Positions 22,516-31,966 are shown, counted from the stretch's first letter. The stretch is DNA of 64,000 bases from an uncultured Clostridium sp. (GCA_902496665.1 CABVBU010000007.1:1-64000); one strand, 5' to 3'. Notes: generated by a model not told the origin, from the letters alone. Numbers and translations are program-made.

Positions 22516-23613
22516 TTATACGTTGAAACGGAATAATACGACATCTCCGTCCTTCATCACGTAGTCCTTACCTTCCATACGGACAAGTCCTTTTTCCTTC
22601 GCTCCGTTGTAGGAACCGCAGTCTAAGAGATCCTTGTAGTTTACAACCTCAGCCTTGATAAATCCACGCTCGAAATCGGTGTGGATCTTTCCTGCTGCCT
22701 GCGGTGCTTTTGTGCCGACCTTGATGGTCCAAGCACGTGTCTCCTTCTCTCCTGCTGTCAGGTAGCTGATGAGACCGAGGAGACGGTAGCTTGCCGCGAT
22801 CAGCTTGTCAAGTCCAGACTCCTTTAATCCAAGATCGTCTAAGAACATCTTCTTCTCATCGTCATCTAACTCGGAGATCTCCTCCTCGATCTGCGCGCAC
22901 ACAACAAACACTTCGCTGTCGTTCTCAGAAGCGAACTTGCGGACAGCCTGTACATGCGGATTGGAAGCGCCGTCATCGGCAAGATCATCCTCACCGACGT
23001 TTGCAGCGAAGATCACCGGTTTCCATGTAAGAAGATCTAAGGAAGCAACGAATGCCTGCTCCTCCTCGTCCTCGCACTCGAAACTCTTTGCAAGGTTACC
23101 GTTCTCGAGGTGTTCCTTCACAGCCTTTAAGATGTTTAACTCCTTCGCAAGTGCCTTGTTGGAAGCTGCGCCCTTGCCCATCTTCGCGATACGGCGGTCG
23201 ATGACCTCGATATCGGAGAAGATCAGCTCTAAGTTGATAGTCTCGATGTCGCGGAGCGGATCAACGCTTCCGTCTACATGGATAACGTTCGGGTCCTCGA
23301 AGCAGCGGACAACGTGAACGATAGCATCCACCTCACGGATATTCGCAAGGAACTGGTTTCCGAGTCCCTCACCTTTGGATGCACCCTTTACGAGACCTGC
23401 GATATCTACGAACTCGATCACAGCCGGTGTGATCTTCTCGGAGTTATAAAGATCTGATAAGAGTTTTAAACGAAAATCCGGTACCGGAACAACGCCCACG
23501 TTCGGGTCGATGGTACAGAACGGATAGTTTGCGGATTCAGCGCCCGCCTTTGTCAAAGAGTTGAATAATGTACTTTTACCTACGTTCGGCAGGCCGACAA
23601 TGCCAAGTTTCAT
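22516..23613 (-). CDS. ychF: Redox-regulated ATPase YchF
   Basis: YchF is an Obg-family P-loop protein that hydrolyses ATP rather than GTP, associates with ribosomes and influences oxidative stress responses. From the ATG at 23613 the protein has 365 residues with the G1 loop GLPNVGKSTLFNSLTKAG at the N-terminus. DIAGLVKGASKGEGLGNQFL is the G3 region, and the G4 position reads NVGED rather than NKxD, in line with altered nucleotide specificity. The C-terminal TGS domain holds IKVGTKAPQAAGKIHTDFE. It is a single gene ending at a bidirectional terminator. Confidence 0.96.
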   Translation of the reverse strand: MKLGIVGLPNVGKSTLFNSLTKAGAESANYPFCTIDPNVGVVPVPDFRLKLLSDLYNSEKITPAVIEFVDIAGLVKGASKGEGLGNQFLANIREVDAIVHVVRCFEDPNVIHVDGSVDPLRDIETINLELIFSDIEVIDRRIAKMGKGAASNKALAKELNILKAVKEHLENGNLAKSFECEDEEEQAFVASLDLLTWKPVIFAANVGEDDLADDGASNPHVQAVRKFASENDSEVFVVCAQIEEEISELDDDEKKMFLDDLGLKESGLDKLIAASYRLLGLISYLTAGEKETRAWTIKVGTKAPQAAGKIHTDFERGFIKAEVVNYKDLLDCGSYNGAKEKGLVRMEGKDYVMKDGDVVLFRFNV

Positions 23614-23741
23614 GGTAATTTTCCTTTCTAAACCTTTATGCGCGAAAATATGGTTTTTACATGATTTAATGTGATCCCATACGACCACAAGTGTATTTAG
23701 CATAGCACAAAACATGCGGAAAAGGAAGGGACTTTCCGCAA

Positions 23742-23804
23742 AAAAGGAGCCAAAAAGAGTTCATCCGATCAATTTTTTCTGACCGGATATATCTTTTTGA
23801 CTCC
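23742..23804 (-). terminator. Intrinsic terminator of the DUF1292 gene
   Basis: GGAGTCAAAAAGA and TCTTTTTGGCTCC pair nearly completely around an inner TCCG/CGGA stem. The minus strand continues with TTTTTT. Confidence 0.75.
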
Positions 23805-23914
23805 ATCAATGCTTTTTATCTTTGTCTCCGAACTAGTTTCCTGTCAGAAACATATCTCCATTTTCCACTGCTCTGTTGACAGACCCAGCCTGGAAACACT
23901 ATTTTTCTTCCGGC

Positions 23915-24250
23915 TTAGTCGTCTAAGTCTTCCTCGCTTACGATCTCATCGTACTCCGCTGTATCAAGGAACTCGTCGAAGGCGTCCGCAACGATCTCGT
24001 ACTCCTCGTCGCTCTCGATATTCTGGATATCCGGATTGCCCTCTGCGTCCTCTGTGTAGCGGTATAAGTAGACCTCTCCGTCCTCAGCCTCATTGCCGTC
24101 TAACGGGAGAAGCGCAATATATTCCTTATCAGCCGCCTCGAAGATCGTAAGAACCACGCACTCTAAATCTGTTCCATCATCCAGTGTCAGAGTAACTGTC
24201 ATCTCTTCGTCGTTTGCTGCGTCCTGGTTCATATTTTTGTCCTTTGCCAT
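23915..24250 (-). CDS. DUF1292 family acidic protein
   Basis: This 111-residue, strongly acidic protein matches the DUF1292 pattern: MTVTLTLDDGTDLECVVLTIFE, then KEYIALLPLDG and EDGEVYLYRYTED, ending in an Asp/Glu-rich tail. The fold is a small beta-sheet domain widespread in Firmicutes; its function is unknown. In many relatives it follows yrzL and the Holliday junction resolvase gene, but not here. Starts at 24250 and 24232 are both plausible (the second follows AAAGGACAAAAAT). It is flanked by its own terminator. Confidence 0.88.
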   Translation of the reverse strand: MAKDKNMNQDAANDEEMTVTLTLDDGTDLECVVLTIFEAADKEYIALLPLDGNEAEDGEVYLYRYTEDAEGNPDIQNIESDEEYEIVADAFDEFLDTAEYDEIVSEEDLDD

Positions 24251-24370
24251 AACCTCAATATTCCTCTCATTTCCGGCAGTGTGCCGTTGATTGACAGCCG
24301 TTTTTTCTGCGGCCGCTGTTTTTTATAGAATACCAGTAAATATCCATAAAATCAATAGAAATAATTGCCT

Positions 24371-24438
24371 AAATCCACTACCATCACTGTATTGTACGGA
24401 ATCTCCAGTCCAGAAAATTCCTACCCAGGCACAGTAAC
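24371..24438 (+). repeat. Type 2 mobile element, right half only
   Basis: The stretch starts at AAATCCACTACCATC and runs through GTATTGTACGGAAT to CAGTAAC, matching the right half of the 133-bp type 2 element. Hairpins 1 and 2 are missing. The end is one base from the stop codon of the cobalamin adenosyltransferase gene. Confidence 0.75.
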
Positions 24439-24439
24439 A

Positions 24440-24970
24440 TCAGTATTCTACTCCGCGTCGTGCCATGATTCCCTTGTCAAACGGATGCTTTCTCTTGCAG
24501 ATCTCCGACACATAGTCCGCCGCCCCAAGTAACGCCTCCGACGGGTTCCGCCCCGTAAGGACAATTTCCAGCCCATCCGGCTCGCCCTTTTTCGGCCGCT
24601 TTTCCAGAAAATCCAGGACATCCTTTTCCGGTACCATCCCGTAATTTACCGCCGCCATGATCTCGTCAAAGACCACAAGATCCGCGTTTTTCGCCAGCTC
24701 CGCCGCCTCAAAAAACAGATTTCTGTTATAATCCGCGCACTCTCTTTTCGTCTCCTCATCCATGGACCGGACAAAGCCAAAGTTCTTCCGGCACGGGATC
24801 AGTGTCACCTCCGGAAGTTTCTTTAAGATCTCCACTTCCCCGGAGTTATCCGTCTTTAAAAACCGCGCGATCACGACACGCCTACCGCTGCCCGCTGCCC
24901 GGACCGCAAGCCCTATCGCGGCGCTGGTCTTTCCTTTTCCGTCACCACAGTAAATATGGACAAGTCCCAT
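24440..24970 (-). CDS. Cob(I)alamin (corrinoid) adenosyltransferase, CobA/CobO type
   Basis: This enzyme transfers the adenosyl group from ATP to cobalt to make adenosylcobalamin. From the ATG at 24970 (after GGAGGAGACAA) it has 176 residues, the family size. It starts GLVHIYCGDGKGKTSAAIGL, the unusual P-loop of the CobA family. VVIARFLK and VVFDEIMAAVNYGMV (with the DE pair) follow. No other cobalamin gene is near, so it probably supports corrinoid salvage. The stop codon lies two bases from a truncated mobile element. It follows the helicase gene on the same strand. Confidence 0.92.
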   Translation of the reverse strand: MGLVHIYCGDGKGKTSAAIGLAVRAAGSGRRVVIARFLKTDNSGEVEILKKLPEVTLIPCRKNFGFVRSMDEETKRECADYNRNLFFEAAELAKNADLVVFDEIMAAVNYGMVPEKDVLDFLEKRPKKGEPDGLEIVLTGRNPSEALLGAADYVSEICKRKHPFDKGIMARRGVEY

Positions 24971-25077
24971 TTGTCTCCTCCATTCTTCATGCATTCACAG
25001 CAGGAAAGAACTGTTCTCTGCTGTGGTGCCTTTCCGGCGGCCTAAGCCGCAATGACTCTGGCTCCTCTCTGAATCCT

Positions 25078-27048
25078 CTACAAACCTGCTTCCCCGATAA
25101 ACCTCGAAACATCCGTCTTTCTGTGATATCGCTCCCGCACCGCCGCCACATGGAGCCGGTCCTTTGCGCGGGTCAGGGCCACATAAAACAGCCGCCGCTC
25201 CTCCTCGATATCCGCCGGGAGTCCTGCCTTATGGTGCGGAACGATCCCTTCATTCACATCCACCACGAACACCACCGGATATTCCAGCCCCTTCGCGCTG
25301 TGCATCGTGGACAGTGTCACCCGGTCTTTCGCTTCCTTGGTCTCTTCGAGACTCTGCTTTTTCAATTCTTCCTCGTACCGTGCAGCATGTTCCTTCCATG
25401 CCTCGAAGGTCTCAAACTCCGCCGCACTCTCCGCCAGCTTGTCCGCCGTCTCGAAAAGTTCCTCCGGTTTCATTCTCCGGAACTCCGCGTAGGACCTGAG
25501 ATAATCGTCATATCCGATGACCTTGCGGATATAGTTCACCGCTGCCACAGGTTTCAGCCTCGACATGGTCCTGAGATCCGCCTCCAGGTCGCAGATCCGG
25601 TCCTCCATCCAGTCCCTGTCCTGATAAAAGGACTTTAACCGGTCGAAGGACACCGTCGGCGTATCAAAGGCGTCCCTGCTGAAATACCGGTTCGGACGGT
25701 TCATGATCCGGTAGAAATCCGACCGTTTCCTGCTGCCCGCCGCGATCTCCATGTAGGCAAAGAGGTCCTTCGCGATCCAGTGGCTATAGAGGTTCGGGAT
25801 CACATCCCGGAGCTGAAAGGGAATATTGTATCCCATGAGCCGCTCCGCCATCAGCCCGGAATTCGCCCCGGTGCGGAACAGCACCGCGATCTCGTTCCAT
25901 GTGTACCCGGCGTCATGGTACGCCCGGATACTCTGGGCCACCGTGTCCATCTCATGTCCCGGATTGTCAAAGACTCTGAAATCCACCGGCCGCCCTGATC
26001 CCCGGAACGGCTCCAGTTTCTTCTCAAAGCGAACCTTATTGTGCCCGATAAGCTTCAGCGAAGTCTCCACGATCTCCTTTGTGGACCGGTAGTTTGTTCC
26101 AAGAAGAACTCTCCTCGTCCCCGGAAAATCCTTCTCAAATCCCAGCATGATCTCCGGCTTCGCCCCGCGGAACCGATAGATGGACTGGTCATCATCCCCG
26201 ACGATAAAGAGGTTATTTTCCGGCAGTGCTAACATCCGCACCACCTGGTACTGCAAAAGATTGATGTCCTGGAATTCGTCAACCAGAATATACTTGAATT
26301 TTTTCTGCCAGGCAGCCAGGATGTCTTTCCGCTCCGTGAACAGCTCATGGCACATGACGAGCATATCGTCGAAATCGATCTTTCCCGTCTGCTTCAGCAT
26401 CTCATCGTACCCGTCATAGAGCTTCTTAAACCACTCTTCCGGGCAGTTCTGGGAATAGTAGTATTTTAAGTCAAGGCGCTCGCCCTTCACGTAGCTGATC
26501 TCGTTGATGATGGAGGAGATAAACTCCGCCTCGTCCTCCACCTCCATCCCGGACTCATCGAGAAACTTTTTAAAATACTGCCGCTTTTCCTCCCCGCTGA
26601 TCACATTTCCGGCTGGAAAGCGGTACGCCCACTTTAAGATGTGGTAAAAGACGGAATGGAAGGTTCCGAAACTCACACGGCTGCCCGCGGCTTCCAAAGA
26701 ATTTCCGGCTCCTTGCGAGCGCTGCCTGGCCTCGGCTGCACTCTGTTGGCTTTTTTCCGGCCTGTGCAGACTCCATCCGTTTTTCGGCAGGTGATCATCT
26801 TTCTTCCCCGCCTTTCTCCGCTTTTCATCTTCCTCCCGCGCCAGCCTGAGAAACCGCTCCTTCATCTCCGCGGCCGCCGCTTTCGTGAACGTAATGACAA
26901 GAATGCCGGAGGGGTCAACGCCCGCCTCCAGCAGTCTCTTGATTCTGTGTGTAATTACTGTCGTCTTTCCGGACCCTGGACCCGCGAGGACCATCATCGG
27001 TCCATCCCGGTGCTCCAGGGCCGTCATCTGTGCTTTATTAAAATCCAT
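25078..27048 (-). CDS. UvrD/PcrA-like ATP-dependent DNA helicase
   Basis: This superfamily 1A helicase has 656 residues. Motif I is AGPGSGKTTVITHRI near residue 21, motif II is LVDEFQDIN, motif III is GDDDQSIYRFRGAKP, motif IV NYRST, motif V TLSTMHSAKGLEYPVVF and motif VI RRLFYVALTRAKDRL. Between residues 85 and 120 there is a low-complexity Gln/Glu/Ala-rich insert (SQQSAAEARQRSQGAG) that UvrD and PcrA lack. It is shorter at the C-terminus than PcrA (about 720-740) and lacks the RNA-polymerase-binding tail. Role in repair or replication restart is likely but not specified. It lies upstream of the cobalamin gene. Confidence 0.92.
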   Translation of the reverse strand: MDFNKAQMTALEHRDGPMMVLAGPGSGKTTVITHRIKRLLEAGVDPSGILVITFTKAAAAEMKERFLRLAREEDEKRRKAGKKDDHLPKNGWSLHRPEKSQQSAAEARQRSQGAGNSLEAAGSRVSFGTFHSVFYHILKWAYRFPAGNVISGEEKRQYFKKFLDESGMEVEDEAEFISSIINEISYVKGERLDLKYYYSQNCPEEWFKKLYDGYDEMLKQTGKIDFDDMLVMCHELFTERKDILAAWQKKFKYILVDEFQDINLLQYQVVRMLALPENNLFIVGDDDQSIYRFRGAKPEIMLGFEKDFPGTRRVLLGTNYRSTKEIVETSLKLIGHNKVRFEKKLEPFRGSGRPVDFRVFDNPGHEMDTVAQSIRAYHDAGYTWNEIAVLFRTGANSGLMAERLMGYNIPFQLRDVIPNLYSHWIAKDLFAYMEIAAGSRKRSDFYRIMNRPNRYFSRDAFDTPTVSFDRLKSFYQDRDWMEDRICDLEADLRTMSRLKPVAAVNYIRKVIGYDDYLRSYAEFRRMKPEELFETADKLAESAAEFETFEAWKEHAARYEEELKKQSLEETKEAKDRVTLSTMHSAKGLEYPVVFVVDVNEGIVPHHKAGLPADIEEERRLFYVALTRAKDRLHVAAVRERYHRKTDVSRFIGEAGL

Positions 27049-27116
27049 ATTTATCCATTCCGGTCAGGTTTCTGTCTGTTTCTGCCCGGTCCGCCGCATG
27101 ATCGTATTGCAGTTTT

Positions 27117-27143
27117 GCGACTGTTCAGTCCTCTCACAGTTAC
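27117..27143 (+). repeat. Solo end-hairpin of type 1 mobile element (27 bp)
   Basis: ACTGT and ACAGT pair around the 11-base loop TCAGTCCTCTC, and the right end is GTTAC. Length and loop match the type 1 left-end hairpin. Flanking 8-mers share only five of eight bases. It lies between gltX and the helicase gene. Confidence 0.5.
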
Positions 27144-27155
27144 GCGATTTACAAA

Positions 27156-28613
27156 TTACTCAGCAGCCTCCAACAGCTCAATTCCCTTCTTAATACGAGC
27201 CAGGGATTCCTCTTTTCCGATGATCTCCATGATCTCGGTAGCGCCTGCCGGTGTCATCTGTTTTCCAGATACCGCTGTACGGATCGGCCACATAACGAAA
27301 CCAGTCTTTACACCCTTATCGGCAACATACTTGGAAAGAGTCTCAAACAGGGCATCATTGCTGAAGTCATCCTGTGCCTCAAGGATCGGAAGAACCTCCT
27401 TTAATGTCTCTAAGGAGTTCTCCTTTGTTGTCTTCATCTTCTTATGGATATACATATCCGCACTGTACTCCGGCATCTCCTCGAAGAAGTCGACCTGATC
27501 CGCGATATCGCACAGTGTCTCGATTCTTGTCTTCACCATTCCGGCAATCTTCTTTAAGTCTAACGGTTTCTTGATCGCAGCCTCAAGGTACGGCTTTGCA
27601 AGCTCGAAGAACTTCTCATCGTCCATCTTCTTGATGTACTCGCCGTTCATCCAGCGAAGCTTTGTCATATCGAAGACAGCCGGGGACTTGCTCATATTGT
27701 GGTAGTCGAACGCTTTTACGAGCTCCTCAAGAGTAAAGAACTCCTGGTTGTCTGTCGGGGACCATCCTAAGAGGGCAACGAAGTTTACGATCGCCTCTGT
27801 TAAGAAGCCCTGCTCGAGAAGATCCTCGAAGGAGGAATGTCCGCTTCTCTTGCTTAATTTCTTGTGCTCCTCGTTTGTGATGGTTGGGCAGTGTACATAT
27901 ACCGGAACTTTCCAGCCGAATGCATCGTAGAGACGGTTGTACTTCGGGGAGGAAGAAAGGTACTCGTTTCCACGGACAACGTGTGTGATCTTCATCAGAT
28001 GGTCATCCACAACGTTTGCGAAGTTGTAGGTTGGGTATCCGTCGGATTTGATAAGGACCATATCGTCGAGCTCCGCGTTGTCTACCGAGATATCTCCGTA
28101 GATCTCATCGTGGAATGTTGTGGTTCCCTCTTTCGGGTTGTTCTGGCGGATAACGAACGGCTTTCCTGCCTTTAAGTTTGCCTCTACCTCTTCTTTTGTA
28201 AGATGCAGGCAGTGCTTATCGTAAACCATGATCTCCTCACCGTTTACGGTCTTTTTTAATGAATTTAAGCGCTCCTGGGTACAGAAGCAGTAATATGCCT
28301 CACCTTTTTCTACAAGCTTTTTCGCGTACTCCATGTAGATTCCGGCTTTCTGGCGCTCACTCTGGACATACGGACCATAGCCGCCGTCCTTATCCGGACC
28401 CTCGTCATGGATCAGTCCGGTCTTTGCCAGTGTGCGGTAGATGATTCCCTCAGCACCCTCAACGTGGCGCTCCTGGTCTGTATCCTCAATACGGAGAATG
28501 AAATCTCCGCCTTCATGCTTTGCGATCAGGTATGTGTAAAGAGCTGTTCTTAAATTACCTACATGCATCCGGCCGGTCGGGCTCGGCGCAAATCTTGTTC
28601 TGATTTTTTCCAT
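27156..28613 (-). CDS. gltX: Glutamate--tRNA ligase
   Basis: GluRS charges tRNA-Glu (and in many Firmicutes tRNA-Gln, followed by GatCAB amidation). From the ATG at 28613, with AGGAG upstream, the protein has 485 residues. The class I signature is FAPSPTGRMHVGNLRTAL and the second is KKLSKRSGHSS. No upstream T-box is visible. A longer open frame 31 codons upstream would overlap mgtE and is rejected. It ends just before a solo mobile-element hairpin. Confidence 0.96.
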   Translation of the reverse strand: MEKIRTRFAPSPTGRMHVGNLRTALYTYLIAKHEGGDFILRIEDTDQERHVEGAEGIIYRTLAKTGLIHDEGPDKDGGYGPYVQSERQKAGIYMEYAKKLVEKGEAYYCFCTQERLNSLKKTVNGEEIMVYDKHCLHLTKEEVEANLKAGKPFVIRQNNPKEGTTTFHDEIYGDISVDNAELDDMVLIKSDGYPTYNFANVVDDHLMKITHVVRGNEYLSSSPKYNRLYDAFGWKVPVYVHCPTITNEEHKKLSKRSGHSSFEDLLEQGFLTEAIVNFVALLGWSPTDNQEFFTLEELVKAFDYHNMSKSPAVFDMTKLRWMNGEYIKKMDDEKFFELAKPYLEAAIKKPLDLKKIAGMVKTRIETLCDIADQVDFFEEMPEYSADMYIHKKMKTTKENSLETLKEVLPILEAQDDFSNDALFETLSKYVADKGVKTGFVMWPIRTAVSGKQMTPAGATEIMEIIGKEESLARIKKGIELLEAAE

Positions 28614-28678
28614 AATCCATATCTCCTGTTGATATATATTTATCCACGGATAGTTCCGCAGACAGACGTTCTTTTTTT

Positions 28679-30046
28679 CTATACCGTCATATCTAATAAA
28701 TGACAAGCCAGATTAAAGTACACCATCAGACTCACCGCATCCACGATCGTCGTGATCATCGGTGACGCCATGATCGCTGGGTCAAGCTTTAAGACCTTCG
28801 CTCCGATCGGCAGTGTACATCCGATCGTCTTCGCAACGATGACCGTACAGAACAGGCTGATCACGACGGTCACGCAGATCATCGTATTGCCCGGATACTG
28901 GATCATCAGACGGATAAAGTTTACCACCGCCAGGACAAATCCAACGATCACGCCGACCCGTACTTCCTTCCACACGACCTTCAGGATATCCGAAGGTTCC
29001 ACATCGCCGATGGCCATACCACGGATGATCATGGTGCTGCTCTGGCTTCCGGAGTTTCCGCCGGTATCCATAAGCATCGGGATAAAGCTTACAAGAAGCG
29101 GGATCGCCGCAAAGGCATTCTCATATTTTACGAGGATTCCACCGGTAATCGTACTGGAAAGCATTAAGATCAGAAGCCACGGGATCCTGTTTTTTGCCAA
29201 TGTGAAGACGCCGGTCTTTAGATACGGCTTTTCACTCGGCAGCATCGCCGCCATCTTCTCGAAGTCCTCTGTGGCCTCCTCTTCCATGACTTCCATGACA
29301 TCGTCAACGGTGATGATCCCCACAAGGCGGTCCTCACTGTCAACTACCGGCATGGAGAGCAGACCGTACTTGTTCATCGTGTCTGCCACCTGCTCCTGGT
29401 CATCGGTCGTCTGGGCTTTGATGACGTGGGTGTCCATAATATCGCCCACCAGGCGTTCATAGGGCTGAAGGAGAAGATCCTTCACCGTCACAACGCCGTC
29501 CAGCATTCGTTTTTCGTCCATCACATAGCAGGTGTAGATCGTCTCGGAATCCACCGCGTGATGACGGATATAGGCGAAACACTGTTCCACCGTCATAGTC
29601 TTCTTTAATCCGACGTACTCAGCCGTCATGATACTTCCGGCTGTGTTTTCCGGATAGTTTAAGAACTGGTTGATCAGCTTTCTCGTCTCCGGCTTCGTGT
29701 TCTGAAGGACACGGCGGACCACCGTTGCCGGGAGTTCCTCCACCAGGTCTACGGCATCATCCACGTAAAGCTCTTCCACGATCTCGGAAAGCTCTTTATC
29801 GGTAATGCTGTTGATAATGTGACTCTGCTTGTCCACCGGAAGCTCGGCAAACACTTCGGTCGCCAGCGCCTTCGGCAGCATCCGGAACACGATGACCGTA
29901 CGCTCGGAATCCAGTTCTTCGATGAACGACGCAATATCCACCTCGTTCAGTTCCACGAGCTCTTCCTTTAACAGGCGGTACTTTTTCTCCTTCGCCAGCT
30001 CCAGAAGATGCTCCATGTCAAATGTCTCATTTCCATCATTCGGCAT
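28679..30046 (-). CDS. mgtE: Magnesium transporter MgtE
   Basis: MgtE is a dimeric, Mg2+-gated Mg2+ channel. The 455-residue protein starts at the ATG at 30046, after GGGGGAAAAG. It shows the superhelical N domain (FIEELDSERTVIVFRMLPK, ATEVFAELPVDKQ), two CBS domains (MDEKRMLDGVVTVKDLL, PVVDSEDRLVGIITVDDV) and five C-terminal membrane helices. The pore residues lie around SFIPMLMDTGGNSGSQSST. No M-box riboswitch is seen upstream, where only a short broken frame lies. It is upstream of gltX on the same strand, 65 bases apart. Confidence 0.95.
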   Translation of the reverse strand: MPNDGNETFDMEHLLELAKEKKYRLLKEELVELNEVDIASFIEELDSERTVIVFRMLPKALATEVFAELPVDKQSHIINSITDKELSEIVEELYVDDAVDLVEELPATVVRRVLQNTKPETRKLINQFLNYPENTAGSIMTAEYVGLKKTMTVEQCFAYIRHHAVDSETIYTCYVMDEKRMLDGVVTVKDLLLQPYERLVGDIMDTHVIKAQTTDDQEQVADTMNKYGLLSMPVVDSEDRLVGIITVDDVMEVMEEEATEDFEKMAAMLPSEKPYLKTGVFTLAKNRIPWLLILMLSSTITGGILVKYENAFAAIPLLVSFIPMLMDTGGNSGSQSSTMIIRGMAIGDVEPSDILKVVWKEVRVGVIVGFVLAVVNFIRLMIQYPGNTMICVTVVISLFCTVIVAKTIGCTLPIGAKVLKLDPAIMASPMITTIVDAVSLMVYFNLACHLLDMTV

Positions 30047-30097
30047 TTTCTTTTCCCCCATAATCAGTTGTTTTCACTCAGCACTTTGCTGATCTTT

Positions 30098-30270
30098 TCA
30101 CGCGATTATGGAAGCAAAGACACCTGCAGCCGCCGCATTTCCCCTGCGCCGGTCCACAAGCTCCTGTACAGTTAAATTCGGCAATACACATAACAGATCG
30201 TCCCTGTCATGCCTATTGCCACCGGTTCAGGGTGTGCGTCTGCTTCCATCGTATGACTTCGACCTTCCAT
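30098..30270 (-). pseudogene. Small frame broken by a probable frameshift
   Basis: An ATG at 30270, well spaced from GGAAGTGAACAC, opens a frame of 32 codons (MEGRSHTMEADAHPEPV...) that stops at 30172. The next frame on continues with LPNLTVQELVDRRRG and AAAAGVFASIIA and stops at 30098. It has no start of its own with a ribosome site. The join reads like a single small protein interrupted by one indel, or two unrelated short frames. The product is not recognised. Confidence 0.3.
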
Positions 30271-30369
30271 TATGTGTTCACTTCCTTTCTCTGTGCTTTC
30301 CATTATAAGAAAATTTTACCCAATTGGCAACCGGTTACGCAATTTTTCGTGAAGAAGATGAAAAAAGCT

Positions 30370-30502
30370 GTCACTGTTCACGCCTTGCGCAAACAGTAAC
30401 TGATTTTGCCGATGCTTCGCATTCCGAATCGGCAAAATCCACTACCACCACTGTATTGTACGGAATTTTCAGTTCAGAAAATTCCTACCCGCGAACAGTA
30501 AC
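30370..30502 (+). repeat. Miniature mobile element, type 2, full copy (133 bp)
   Basis: The sequence is nearly identical to the copy at 19344-19476. The flanks AAAAAGCT (30362-30369) and AAAAAGCC (30503-30510) match at seven of eight positions. It lies in the gap between mgtE's upstream region and efp. Confidence 0.9.
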
Positions 30503-30607
30503 AAAAAGCCGCCAGAATATGGGCTGGCAGCGTTCATGAACACAGTGTTATTAGTTTGTTACTATTACGTTACTGGTTGTGCGTATTTTACAGCGTTTTA
30601 TGGAACG

Positions 30608-30642
30608 AAAACCCCAGGAAACATAAGGTTTCCTGGGGTTAT
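30608..30642 (-). terminator. Intrinsic terminator of efp
   Basis: CCCCAGGAAAC and GTTTCCTGGGG form an 11-bp stem, and TTTT follows on the minus strand. Confidence 0.85.
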
Positions 30643-30655
30643 AATACTGCGTGAA

Positions 30656-31213
30656 TTAAGCTCTGGAAAGGTACTCACCAGTACGTGTATCGATCTTAAC
30701 GCGGTCACCCTGGTTAACGAATAACGGAACGTTGATCTGAGCGCCTGTCTCAAGAGTAGCCGGCTTTGTTGCACCTGTAGCTGTATCGCCCTTGAAGCCC
30801 GGCTCTGTATCTGTGATCTCGAGCTCTACGAATAACGGAGCCTCAACAGAGAATACCTTGCCGTTGTAGGAGCAGACTTTAACTGTCTCGTTCTCTTTAA
30901 CGAACTTTAATGCATCACCTACAACATCTGTGGATAATGCGATCTGCTCGTATGTGTTAACATCCATGAAGTTGTAAAGATCACCGTCTGCATACAGATA
31001 CTGCATATCTACGCGGTCGATTCTTGCTGACGGGAATTTCTCGGTCGGACGGAATGTTCTCTCAACTACACCGCCGTTGATAACGTTTTTTAATTTTGTT
31101 CTAACGAAAGCAGCACCCTTACCCGGTTTTACGTGCTGGAACTCTAAGATCTGAACAACCTGTCCATCGATTTCAAGTGTAACGCCATTTCTGAAATCAC
31201 CTGCTGATACCAT
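30656..31213 (-). CDS. efp: Elongation factor P
   Basis: EF-P relieves ribosomes stalled at polyproline stretches. The 185-residue protein shows the three-domain beta-barrel pattern, starting MVSAGDFRNGVTLEIDGQVVQI. The modification loop reads VKPGKGAAF with lysine at the tip, as in Gram-positives. The C-terminal signature ATKPATLETGAQINVPLFVNQGD-type region is present. An AAGGAGG ribosome site and a promoter (TTGGAG-17-TAGAAT, 31277-31305) precede it. Confidence 0.97.
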   Translation of the reverse strand: MVSAGDFRNGVTLEIDGQVVQILEFQHVKPGKGAAFVRTKLKNVINGGVVERTFRPTEKFPSARIDRVDMQYLYADGDLYNFMDVNTYEQIALSTDVVGDALKFVKENETVKVCSYNGKVFSVEAPLFVELEITDTEPGFKGDTATGATKPATLETGAQINVPLFVNQGDRVKIDTRTGEYLSRA

Positions 31214-31276
31214 AAATGATAATCCTCCTTAAAACTGTTTCCAATTATTTCATTTCAAATTTCACGCTTATCGCTG

Positions 31277-31305
31277 ATTCTATCCTATTCTATACTATTC
31301 TCCAA
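31277..31305 (-). promoter_or_regulatory. Promoter of efp
   Basis: On the minus strand TTGGAG (31300-31305) and TAGAAT (31277-31282) are separated by 17 bases, about 60 bases upstream of the efp start. Confidence 0.6.
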
Positions 31306-31315
31306 CGGTTTTCAA

Positions 31316-31849
31316 CTATTTTTTGCAAAAATCCCCGGCTGTCCGCCCCGTTTTTTTCAATCGTTTCCTGTAAAACATGAGAACTACCGCCTCGAGATAC
31401 CGTTTCAGGACAATCTGGATCTCTTCTTTTGGATTGATAGGCTTTACAAGAATCGAATAGAGGCCTGTCCTGTTTGCGCCCCAGACGTCCGTAAACAGCT
31501 GGTCGCCGACGAAAAAAGTGGTATCACGGTCCGTTTTCATCCGGTCCATAGCCCGCTCGTAGCCTTTTCTCGACGGTTTCCCGCCCTTAAAAATATAGGG
31601 ACTTCCCACCTTGTCCGCAAAAGGTGATACCCGCGGCTCCTTATTATTAGAAAGGATGCAGGTGGAAAAGCCGATGGCGCGGAGCCGCTCAAAGAGCTCG
31701 ATCGCCTGCTTGTCCGCCGGTGCCCCGTGGGGAACCAGGGTATTGTCTACATCGAAGATGATTCCCCGGTATCCTCTCTCATAAAGTTTCTCGTACGGGA
31801 TCTCATATGCGCTGTCCACATAGTTCCCCGGATAGAATGTTTCAAACAT
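31316..31849 (-). CDS. YqeG family HAD-type phosphatase
   Basis: This 177-residue HAD superfamily (IIIA) protein matches YqeG. The nucleophile motif is GIIFDVDNTLVPHG near residue 30. Motif II is CILSNNKE, and the later FFVGDQLFTDVWGANRTG holds the acidic metal-binding residues. Family members are hydrolases of phosphorylated small molecules; YqeG is often beside aroE and yqeH, neither of which is here. The C-terminus is basic. It sits between nrdR and efp on the same strand. Confidence 0.9.
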   Translation of the reverse strand: MFETFYPGNYVDSAYEIPYEKLYERGYRGIIFDVDNTLVPHGAPADKQAIELFERLRAIGFSTCILSNNKEPRVSPFADKVGSPYIFKGGKPSRKGYERAMDRMKTDRDTTFFVGDQLFTDVWGANRTGLYSILVKPINPKEEIQIVLKRYLEAVVLMFYRKRLKKTGRTAGDFCKK

Positions 31850-31966
31850 AATATTACCCTTAATTCAGCACTTCAGCCATACCTGCTCCTGTTTTTATCC
31901 GGGTGAACAACGTCATTCAGTGACCCTTTTGCAGACCGGTACACAGCCAAACCGCCTCTTTTGCTG

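Noticed and set aside
24440..27048. A cobalamin biosynthesis cluster around the adenosyltransferase
   Set aside because: Its neighbours are a helicase and a DUF1292 gene; no other corrinoid gene or cobalamin riboswitch is present.
30046..30369. M-box magnesium riboswitch before mgtE
   Set aside because: No M-box core or terminator hairpin is visible; the space holds only a short broken frame.
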